DNA of 64,000 bases from Cyprinodon diabolis (Eukaryota > Chordata > Actinopteri > Cyprinodontiformes > Cyprinodontidae), in the NCBI GenBank assembly GCA_030533445.1, contig CM060068.1, positions 19,001,479 through 19,065,478 on the forward strand. Reading direction: 5' to 3'. Below, piece by piece: positions 49,490 to 61,171 of the stretch (position 1 is the stretch's first letter; every line of letters begins with the position of its first letter). The translations under genes and the position numbers were made by a program. The notes under the pieces are model-generated. The model had not been told where the DNA came from. It did no database searches and saw nothing but the letters and a program-made list of their open reading frames with translations.

Positions 49490-50714
49490 TACACTCACCG
49501 GCCACTTTATTAGGTACCCCATGCTAGTAACGGGTTGGACCCCCTTTTGCCTTCAGAACTGCCTCAATTCTTCGTGGCATAGATTCAACAAGGTGCTGGA
49601 AGCATTCCTCAGGGAGTTTGGTCCATATTGACATGATGGCATCACACAGTTGCCGCAGATTTGTCGGCTGCACATCCATGATGCAAATCTCCCGTTCCAC
49701 CACATCCCAAAGGTGCTCTATTGGATTGAGATCTGGTGACTGTGGAGGCCATTTGAGTACAGTGAACTCATTGTCATGTTCAAGAAACCAGTCTGAGATG
49801 ATTCCAGCTTTATGACATGGCGCATCATCCTGCTGAAAGTAGCCATCAGAAGTTGGGTACATTGTGGTCATAAAGGGATGGACAACGTCAGCAACAATAC
49901 TCAGGTAGGCTGTGGCGTTGCAACGATGCTCAATTGGTACCAAGGGGCCCAAAGAGTGCCAAGAAAATATTCCCCACACCATGACACCACCACCACCAGC
50001 CTGAACCGTTGATACAAGGCAGGATGGATCCATGCTTTCATGTTGTAGATGCCAAATTCTGACCCTACCATCCGAATGTCGCAGCAGAAATCGAGACTCA
50101 TCAGACCAGGCAACGTTTTTCCAATCTTCTATTGTCCAATTTCGATGAGCTTGTGTAAATTGTAGCCTCAGTTTCCTGTTCTTAGCTGAAAGGATTGGCA
50201 CCCGGTGTGGTCTTCTGCTGCTGTAGCCCATCTGCCTCAAAGTTCGACGTACTGTGCGTTCAGAGATGCTCTTCTGCCCACCTGTGTTGTAACGGGTGGT
50301 TATTTGAGTCACTGTTGCCCTTCTATCAGCTCGAACCAGTCTGGCCATTCTCCTCTGACCTCTGGCATCAACAAGGCATTTCCGCCCACAGAACTGCCGC
50401 TCACTGGATGTTTTTTCTTTTTCGGACCATTCTCTGTAAACCCTAGAGATGGTTGTGCGTGAAAATCCCAGTAGATCGGCAGTTTCTGAAATACTCAGAC
50501 CAGCCCTTCTGGCACCAACAATCATGCCACGTTCAAAGTCACTCAAATCCCCTTTCTTCCCCATACTGATGCTCGGTTTGAACTGCAGGAGATTGTCTTG
50601 ACCATGTCTACATGCCTAAATGCACTGAGTTGCCGCCATGTGATTGGCTGCTTAGAAATTAAGTGTTAACGAGCAGTTGGACAGGTGTACCTAATAAAGT
50701 GGCCGGTGAGTGTA
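49490..50714 (-). mobile_element. Complete Tc1/mariner transposon
   Basis: TA at 49490-49491 and 50713-50714 brackets an element of 1221 bp. Both ends begin CACTCACCGGCCACTTTATT and stay identical for 26 bp, with one mismatch afterwards. The only gene is the transposase on the minus strand. Both termini and the coding frame appear intact. Confidence 0.92.
49524..50564 (-). CDS. Tc1-type DDE transposase, 346 aa, uninterrupted
   Basis: The enzyme cuts the element out and inserts it at TA sites. The N-terminus carries two helix-turn-helix segments: [20 protein letters not shown] with [20 protein letters not shown], then [20 protein letters not shown]. The catalytic core shows the first Asp in WSDESRF, the second Asp in QQDDAPCH and the Glu in [11 protein letters not shown], plus the Gly-rich block GGGGVMVWG. 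The length of 346 residues is normal for Tc1 enzymes (about 340). The start follows from [13 protein letters not shown], the usual N-terminus of the group. No stop or frame shift interrupts it, so activity is possible but unproven. Confidence 0.92.
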   Translation of the reverse strand: MGKKGDLSDFERGMIVGARRAGLSISETADLLGFSRTTISRVYREWSEKEKTSSERQFCGRKCLVDARGQRRMARLVRADRRATVTQITTRYNTGGQKSISERTVRRTLRQMGYSSRRPHRVPILSAKNRKLRLQFTQAHRNWTIEDWKNVAWSDESRFLLRHSDGRVRIWHLQHESMDPSCLVSTVQAGGGGVMVWGIFSWHSLGPLVPIEHRCNATAYLSIVADVVHPFMTTMYPTSDGYFQQDDAPCHKAGIISDWFLEHDNEFTVLKWPPQSPDLNPIEHLWDVVEREICIMDVQPTNLRQLCDAIMSIWTKLPEECFQHLVESMPRRIEAVLKAKGGPTRY

Positions 50715-52189
50715 CATCTGTCGGCTGTGACCTAAGGCATAAGCGCACACTAGGTTTGCAGGAGGATGATAATCTGCTGCATACCAACAATTTCATTTCT
50801 GATTACTCAAAAAAATTAAAAACAAAATTTGATTGTTTTGAACAGCCAAGTCAGATGATAGATGAAACTCCATTTCCTTTAAGTTAAAACAATTCTGCAG
50901 AGGGTTTAGCCAAAATACTCCACACTTCATGCTAGTGATTGCAATCATTTAAGGATTGCTGTGACCAAGGGTTACCAGATTGTTTTAAATGCTTTTTTAA
51001 TCTCTAAAAAAAATCATTATATTAAAACTGCTTTTTATCCCCATATATTTAAATTATCTTGAACTGATTATAATTCCTTCTAATGACCTGAATTATTCAA
51101 GTGTGAAAAAAGCAAAACCAGGGGAAATCTGTGAATTGTTTTTGTCCCAGAACATGTATACTCCCACTCCTGTTACATATGATTACAATCAGAAAGTACT
51201 TTAAAGGAGTTCTAGAATAAATTCTTTTGACTATTACCATATTTTGGGGGCCTTTAAGTGGCCCAGGAGCACTGCTAAATGCACCCCTGAAAGGCTTTTG
51301 TTTTTTCTTAGGTGTTCAAGCTATTTGTAATAACAAAAAAGGAGGGATTCTTTGTTTGTTTTTTCTATAAACAGTCTGCAAACTTTGATGACTAAACAGA
51401 GTTTTAACTCCACTTCTCTTTGCCCCCCTTATTTGGCAGAGCTCATTCTTAACCTCTCATGATTCTACATCAAGGGGTTTACTTGAAATATTCAATTTAA
51501 TGACCTTGTTTACAATAATTCACTGGTTTTGTTAAATGTAATTCCCCCTACAATGGGAGACAGGTTCAGCAAACCCAAACTGCATTTTTTTTTCTCTGAT
51601 AATTACACTGTTCCGTACACTAAGCTCATTCTGTACCATGTTGCTCAAAAGTTTCTCTTAAAGGTATAGTGGAGGATGTTCTTTTTTCCAGGTGGATCAT
51701 CAAAATAAGTGATCCTTCTAATTGTCAATCATTCTGCTGATAAGTTTACGTAAGGCCGTCCTATGTGCTCATCCAAATTTTCCCCTACTGTTGGTGAGTC
51801 TAACATTGTGTAAAAATTGCAAATCTTCTTTTGGAAAGTAAGCTTGTATGAGCGATGAGAACAGCAAGTTTAAAACAGAGCGTGCACAAGGAGAAATGGA
51901 CTCATGCTTTCTCTCACACTCGTTTAATAGACATTTCCTCCCGGGAGCGGGTAGAGGGTTGTACATGTGCTTTTTTTTTAAGTGGAGAGGGTGGATTTTT
52001 TTCAAAATGCAGCCAGTTTTGAGCAACCCCAAATGAGATCCAAATGTGGATGTGAACTTTTGGGCCCTGAACTTTCCATTCCCTAATTCTTGGTCAGTCC
52101 TTACAGGAAGGGAATTGTGTTATTGTGACCTGGCCAGGTTCAATTTTAGCAAAAAACAAACAAAAAACCAAAAATATCCCAAGTGCAAA
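50715..52189. other. Unassigned AT-rich stretch
   Basis: No genes or clear repeats recognised. Open frames are short and without motifs. Confidence 0.6.
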
Positions 52190-52460
52190 TCTTGACACTT
52201 CCACCTCTGTGCTTCACAGTTGCTATGAGTTCTTGGAATCCTGTGGTATTTCTAGGCCAGGCGTGAAACATAGTCCCCCCAGGGTGTCCTGGGTCTTCAT
52301 CTGGGTCTCTACCAAGTCGGATGTACCTAGAAACCCTCACCAGGGAGGCATCCATTAGACATTCTTACCAGATTCCTGGCTCCTTTCGGCATGGAGAAGC
52401 AGTGGCTCTACTCAGAGTCCGTCCTGGACAGCCAAGCTTTTACTTTAGAGACAGTGTGAG
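52190..52460. mobile_element. Decayed copy of a common fish LINE-type repeat
   Basis: Blocks GGGTGTCCTGGGTCTTC, AACCCTCACCAGGGAGGC and GGAGAAGCAGTGGCTCTACT follow in the order of a repeat abundant in fish genomes. Substitutions and small gaps leave no reading frame. Confidence 0.5.
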
Positions 52461-53994
52461 AAGGGACCTGTTGTCAAAATATTTTTAAAAAGTTGAATGT
52501 TTGTCTGACAAACACATTTCTGAAAATCCTCCTCTTTTTCCAAATACTCTCTTGCTTCTCTGGCATTTGTGTTTCCTTACAGAGAAAAGTGCCATCTTGC
52601 ACATCTCCAATCACAGTTGAACTTGAGAATCTGTTCTTTACAGTTAAGAAATTTCTTACTTTTTATTTACAGTTACAGAAAATGAGAGAGAGAAAAAAAC
52701 ACACACATAATACACCATTCTTTGTAATCAGCTGAGAAACAGGTGATTCTTTGATTACCCTAAGTTATTTTTCATCATTACCAGTCAACACCTCTTCAAG
52801 ACTATTTTTGGCACTGCAAGAATTGATCCAGAATTAATCCTTATGGGAACAAAAAACAGTGGCTGGGCTGTTTATTGAAAAGCTGCTTTTACTGTAACCT
52901 TAAAGCAGCAACCAGGAACAACAACAAGCCTTTCCATTCCTTTACCTGGAAGAGATTTAATAAAACTAAGACACAAAAGTAATGCTGATCATTTTATTAT
53001 TTTCTTAAGAAAAGAATCCATTCACACATTTGGAAATGAAAACAGTTTCATAAACTTTATAAATACCTTTATTTAATTAGTGCTGTGTTTTCAAACCTGT
53101 GTGATAGTAACGTGGTATGAGGAGGTTCCCTGATTTGATTAAACACATGTTAATTCCTTTTGTTTATAAAAGAGATAGCATGTGTAGATCAGAGGGCTAC
53201 CTGCTGCCTAAACATGAATAACTAAAGCAAACATATGGCTAAACTGAAAACCATTAGACCTGAAGACAGAAAAAGGTTGTTTTTTTTAAACATAAACCTT
53301 TCTGTAAAACATGTTATCATGTTGCAGCACTTGGCATTAAAGGTATTTATTAAAACTAATCAATTCAGAGGCTGTGAGTCTGATGCTTTCTCCATCATCA
53401 GTACCGCTCTCCCTCTTCCCACTGAATGGACAGCCAAATATGACTGTATTAATCGGTAATTGTTTGTACCACCTCATGGTAGAAAGACGCCCTATTTGGG
53501 GAAACGTCTTGTGCAAATCAACCAAGGACACTTTCTCTACAGGAATAAAAACACAAAATTATAAGAGATTACATTAGATTAAAGAGATTTTAGGTTTTTT
53601 TTATTGCATTTATTTATTTATTTAAGGGACCAGCCTTTCTTAACAGCTTTAGCTAAGTTCACTTAAGGGTGGACAAAGAGTTAAAATATCTGAGGCTGAT
53701 ATTCTAATCTTTAATGTTGTATTCTGATATTTTTGTAAGTAGAAAATCAACCTTAAGAACAAAAAGAAAGGCCTGATTCTTTTTTTTTTAGATTGGAAAA
53801 AAAAATCAGGAACATACTAAATTATTGAGTGAGGTCCCATATTGTGCTACATTTAAAAAAATAATAATAAATAAATAACTATAAGGCCCCTAAAGCATGT
53901 TTTTACTGTTTGTGCAGGAAAAGTCATCTCAGATTAGGCAGACCACATGTACCAAAGATTCCTCCTCTGGATGAGCCGTTTGGATTTCCATGCC
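52461..53994. other. Unassigned AT-rich stretch
   Basis: Nothing recognised apart from A/T runs. Confidence 0.6.
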
Positions 53995-54545
53995 CCCATC
54001 TTCTAACCTGACTCCGCCAGATGGATTTGCTCCGCATATCCATCTAGAAATCTTCCGTTGAAGTAATTTTGGGAAGGGGGGAAAATACTGCTTAGCTGAT
54101 TGGCCTATGTTGGTGATAGACGGGCCAAATAAACCAATCAGATCAACGAAGCATATGACGTACTAACAGAGTGACAAGAGGAGCCAATTGATAGATCAAA
54201 CTCTTGCCGAAACCAGTTGGGAGAAGAGCAAAAACATATTTTCCTCTGAGAAAAGCCTCCAGAGCAGTGTTTTGCTCTTCTTTCAGTGAAGAAATACTCT
54301 GTAATTCCGATAAAACTTGCTCGATAGCCACACTAACGCTAGTTTCATTTGCTGAAGCCGCCATGTTCTTTAGACTGAACTGTTGCGCTTCTCGTTGCGT
54401 CACACCTCAACCCGCCTCAAAGCCAACGCTGATTGGACGTTCGTTTGGTGAACGGCTCCAAATTTTCTGTTACGGAGAGACTCCAGACTGATCTGCGAGT
54501 GAAACCTTGAAAGCTTGCGAGATCAGGATGGTCTCACGAGGCTAT
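53995..54545 (-). mobile_element. Repeat carrying the start of a RecQ-like helicase
   Basis: The segment runs from about TCTAACCTGACTCCGCCAG to TGGTCTCACGAGGCTA. On the minus strand its centre encodes a helicase start, then passes directly into the other flank. GC content and CpG density exceed the surroundings. It looks like a deletion derivative of a larger repeat. No clear terminal repeats or target duplication could be defined, so the borders are approximate. Confidence 0.5.
54180..54363 (-). pseudogene. RecQ-like helicase N-terminal fragment
   Basis: The minus strand from the ATG at 54363 reads MAASANETSVSVAIEQVLSE, a Q-motif-like LKEEQNTALEAFL, then the Walker A loop LLPTGFGKSLIYQLAPL. 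This is the first ATPase motif of superfamily 2, RecQ group. All later motifs (DEAH box, helicase C domain) are absent, so no active enzyme can result. Many fish genomes carry such fragments as part of a repeat, which fits the GC-rich flanks seen here. Confidence 0.6.
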
Positions 54546-55195
54546 CCATCTTCACAAAGGTCCTCACACCCCTCAACCATGACAGTGAGTTGGAGTTTGT
54601 AAAGATACTGGCTAAGTAGTAACCTAGATAAAGGCCGGAGCTTGACCGATGCGCTGCTACAGACTGCTCAGCTTATTTCCCCTTATGACATCATAAGGGA
54701 AGAGTTGAACTAGTGGGTTAGAGCAGAGCATGTTTGCCCTGAGAAGGTTTCAAGAATCCCACTGCGTATACTCTGGGTCCCCTGATTGTTCCCTGGACGC
54801 AGCCCCCAGGGGGATGGGTTAAATGCAGATGTAAATTTCTCCAATATGAGATCAATAAAGTTTTATTATTATTATAAGGGGAATGCTTTCCAAGCAGAGC
54901 ATTTTGAACATACATTAGCTAAGAGGAGGAGAAAGGCAGTGAGAGATGGGGAAAGTGCTTTTCTCATTTGTGAACATCAGACTTCAGGACACGTATGACT
55001 GTTTATAATGTGAATTTTGCTTAAAAGGGGGCCTTCAATTCTCAGCTTCAGTGTCCCGTAGGAAACTGATAACCTTCTTCATTGTATACCCTGATATTGA
55101 TTGATTTTTATTCTAATTAAGGGAACTTTTTAAAAACTTAACAAATGTGGTTATATTTCTAAACATGTCTTGAATGTGCTCATCCTGTCCAACAG
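54546..55195. other. Unassigned stretch with a SINE tail
   Basis: At 54776-54888 the text GTTCCCTGGACGCAGCCCCC, GGGATGGGTTAAATGCAGA and ATCAATAAAGTTTTATTATT is the tail of a common fish tRNA-derived SINE. Its head was not found. The rest is unassigned. Confidence 0.55.
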
Positions 55196-55403
55196 ATTCC
55201 TGTGTAGAAGGAAAACAAAGAGGGCGTATGCCAAAGGGAGGAGCGCTACTCCTGCAGACTCCTCCTCTCTGCATAATGTGCCGGCTGCCCCATTGAAAGG
55301 AGCAGACGGCAGGAAAGCTGACTCCGGTCAGGACGCAGGAGAACTGGGCAAGGAAACAGCTGAAAGAGTGCCACAGAACGAATGGGAAATGGGCTACATT
55401 TAA
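55196..55403 (+). CDS. Probable last coding exon of an unrecognised gene
   Basis: The acceptor CATCCTGTCCAACAG precedes an open segment of 68 codons reading FLCRRKTKRAYAKGRSATPA and ending ERVPQNEWEMGYI before TAA (55401-55403). AATAAA follows at 55433-55438. The composition is hydrophilic, starts with a Cys/Arg/Lys-rich stretch and is then rich in Ala, Gly, Asp and Ser, like the cytoplasmic tail of a membrane protein. The upstream exons could not be identified within the window. The gene is therefore partial and its identity unknown. A chance open segment cannot be excluded, but acceptor, length and poly(A) signal agree. Confidence 0.4.
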
Positions 55404-57904
<2,501 letters not shown>

Positions 57905-58060
57905 CTAGTTAAGACAATTCAGTCTGATTTTACAGCCAGATTGGCAAAAGTTTTCCATCTAAGGAAAACCAGATCATTGCATCAACTTATTGACTTTGCA
58001 GATTAGCAGGAGATGAGAGTAGATGTGCGTTAGTACTCTGTCATCCCTCACACCTTCTAA
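57905..58060 (-). mobile_element. Old fragment of the L2-type LINE 3' UTR
   Basis: GTTTTCCATCTAAGGAAAAC followed by CATTGCATCAACTTATTGAC and CATCCCTCACACC matches, in order and orientation, the 3' UTR of copies A and B (37300-37390) with many substitutions. Confidence 0.65.
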
Positions 58061-60559
58061 AAGACATTGTTAACATTTCTTTGCTTAAACCAAAAATCTA
58101 TATACAGCCTATAAGAAATAGAAGGATAAAAAATGAGCAGGGAACTTGTGATGCCTTTTTACAAAACAGACATTTCATAAACCAATAAACAAGACCCAAA
58201 AGATTGCAAAAACGTCAATGGTTTTTTTAAAATTACTACGTTATTAAATAACAAAGCCTTTTAGATAGAATACAACAAGAAGTTCTTTAGTGTTTTTGTT
58301 GAATATTAGCTTCTGTTAAAACATTCTGCTTTTTGCCATTTCTACCTGTTTAAAGTTAATAATAAGCCTTTTTTAAGTATAAGACAAAGGTTCTAATGAT
58401 TGGGATTTGAACCCGAGACCACTGTGTTGAGAGCTGGCCTGTGCATATAATCATGCTCTACCTCTGCATCATGTAAAAAGATTTTTTCAGTATATAAGAA
58501 GTGTGGGAACATCCAGATCGGCCATTTCCCCCCCTCTTATTTAAGCTGTTAGAAATAAATCAGCTGAACTGTCCTGTTTTTTACGTGACCTTTGGTGTCA
58601 TGGAGGGAAGCCAGCATCTTGAACACTGCAGAGCAATAATTGAGATTTAATTAAACAGGAATTCTGGATGCGAAAGGAGAGATTAAATTCAAGCCCATGA
58701 AACTAAGTTCAACAGGGTCCAAACCCTTGGCGTGATTTGTTAATGAAGGTCCTACAATCTGAAAAGTAAAAAAAGCTCTGACATGATTTTGTTCCCTTTT
58801 TTATTACAGTTTATATATCTGTATATATATCTGGAATATATGATTATATTAAAATCTAACCATGTCAGGGTTAATGTCCTGCTGGAATTTGAGCTTCTGC
58901 AGCAGTCAACATTTTTTTCTTCTAGAAATAACTACTAGGATTGCAGCATAACATTCTGCAAGCAGGAAAGAAAGTTCAGATCGGAGCAGCTTCTTTCACA
59001 TTTGTCTGTTTTCTTTTGCATGGCTTGTTGCAGCATGTAAATAGGATGCCTAATGCTTTTCTGTTGGCATTTCATAACAACCTTTTGATTTGTGGAGTGT
59101 ATCAATCCTGATTCTCCCACATGAGCTGTGGACCTCTGCAGCTCCTCCACAGTTCCTCAAAAACTGTTTCTCTGCCTTGATTAATACCAAATATGTCAAA
59201 ACTGCAATATTGATTCTTATATATCGTAAAGAGCATCTAATTTATTTGCTGACTTACTGTAATTAAACTATCCAATATGCCAGAGTTGTGGAAGATTTTA
59301 CAACAAAAAGGGGTTTGGGGATCATACTCCGATGGTCTTTGCATGAAGCTGTTTGCACCGTGGAAGAAGGTTACAGGGAGGCAATCATGGCAGTCTGTCA
59401 AGAGGAGTGGTGACTATAAGGGTGTGAGCTCTAAAACTTCATCCTGAACGCCCATCCTGTCCATCAGCGAAGGCTCTATGGAACTGAAACGACACCATAA
59501 AAACCTCAGCACCATGACTCCACACCCAGTCAGTCCGCCATTCTAAAGTCAAGCAGCTGCTGGATCTGGTAGCAACTTACTTATATATCTGACTTACAGA
59601 TTTTTTTTTTGACTTTTAACCCGTGCAAACTCCTCAGATATTATATTCCTTTGTAAAAAATCCTGCTGATAGAGCAGAACTTAAGCTATTTTCCAAACTA
59701 GGATCTCAGTTCCTCTATAGCAACAGCAGCAGCTGCACACTGTAAGGCCACACGAGGAGTTTACTACACCCGTTAACTCCTTCCTTACATTACACTGCAA
59801 ATTCCTTCCTCTTATATACTCTGACGGAGAATCCCAAAATGCCCGACCCTGACCCTGCAAATTCCGGGTGAAGGCTTCCTGTCATCCGTCTGTTGTAGTG
59901 CTGTAGTAGCATTAGGTATTAGGTTTCACGCTGTCACCTTTCTACACACAGATATAGGCTCAAACACTTAAAGCATCCCTAAGAAGCCGATGAGCTGTTT
60001 ATGGCTGGCTCCCTATAGTCGGGGCTATGGATCCATGAAAGTCTTTAAAATTAGTCATGACAAGGATAATGTGAGAAACCTGTGTGTAGTCCCCGGGCCT
60101 CCATCAGTGGAGATTTCGGTTATGTTGGAATAATAGAAGTCCTGCATCGACTCCTATGTGGATTTGAGAATCGGAAGTTGCTATTCTTAACTTCATTCAT
60201 TTTTTTTATGTAAGGAACATTAAATATAATCTTTACCACCACATATATTACCTCTTGGTACTGGGAAAAATATCTCTTCTTTGCTTTCCACACAAATTAT
60301 GGAAGAATTTAGGTTAGAATCTTTTCATGGGACTAAAAAGTTTGCTTGCCATAGAACTGGATCTTCATGCTGCATTTGTAATATTTCATAAGATTATCGA
60401 TTAAGTGAAATAAGAGGGAACTTTCTTAAACACTCCTGAATGTTTTGAAAGTGTGTCTGTGCAATCACTTTGTTAGCCTGGACAGCCAGACTAATTCGCA
60501 GGACATATTGGTCTTGAAAAGAGCGGTTAGAACGCGATTCCAAAGCCGGGACTGACAGA
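58061..60559. other. Unassigned stretch
   Basis: No gene or element recognised in 2.5 kb. A B-box-like GATTTGAACCCGAGACC near 58405 is not part of a foldable tRNA. Confidence 0.55.
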
Positions 60560-60567
60560 GTCAGCAG

Positions 60568-61163
60568 TAGGGCTGGGTAAAAAAATTTATTTAATCGATT
60601 TTGAATCGATTCCTTTACATTTTTGCAAAATCGATGTCTAGGGAATGAGATCAATTAGTTTTATAGTGACGCGCGTGACATTCACATTCAAATGAGCAGG
60701 AAAGATGCACTCAAGATTACTTCAAGCCAGACAGCTGCAAATATAGCCAATAGGTTGAATGAAGACATTAAGAAATGGGGGCTGACCTGCAAAAACTGTA
60801 GTTGTTACAGACAACGCTGCAAATATGGTTTGTACAGTGGAGATAATGCAGCTGATGCATGTCTGCTGTGTCCCCGCTGTGTCATGTCTGCTTACTTGAG
60901 TAAGGCTTCACTTTTTCACTTTTCACAAATAAGTTTGCACTTTTGAGACAGTTTTGTTCTCATCTCAAGTTTAAACTGTCCGATTTACAATTTTGCACTT
61001 TGTGATTAATATGACAGGAAAAAATAAAATACATGAGTATTTTGAAACACAGTTGAACCACTTTCATTATTGTAAAAACAGATCAAATCGAAATTAATCG
61101 ATTTAGAACTGCATGAATCAAAATCGAATCGATTCAGGACTTTGGGGAAAATACCCAACCCTA
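60568..61163 (+). mobile_element. hAT deletion derivative with exact 8-bp target duplication
   Basis: The ends TAGGGCTGGGTAA and the inverted ACCCAACCCTA are flanked by the identical octamer GTCAGCAG at 60560-60567 and 61164-61171, the signature of hAT insertion. Sub-terminal AATCGATT blocks occur at both ends. Inside, near 60795-60840, one frame reads VVVTDNAANMVC, the catalytic-core block of ZBED-type hAT transposases. Most of the enzyme is missing. Confidence 0.88.
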
Positions 61164-61171
61164 GTCAGCAG

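Noticed and set aside
58395..58460. tRNA-like GGGATTTGAACCCGAGACC block
   Set aside because: A partial T arm only; the rest does not fold into a cloverleaf.
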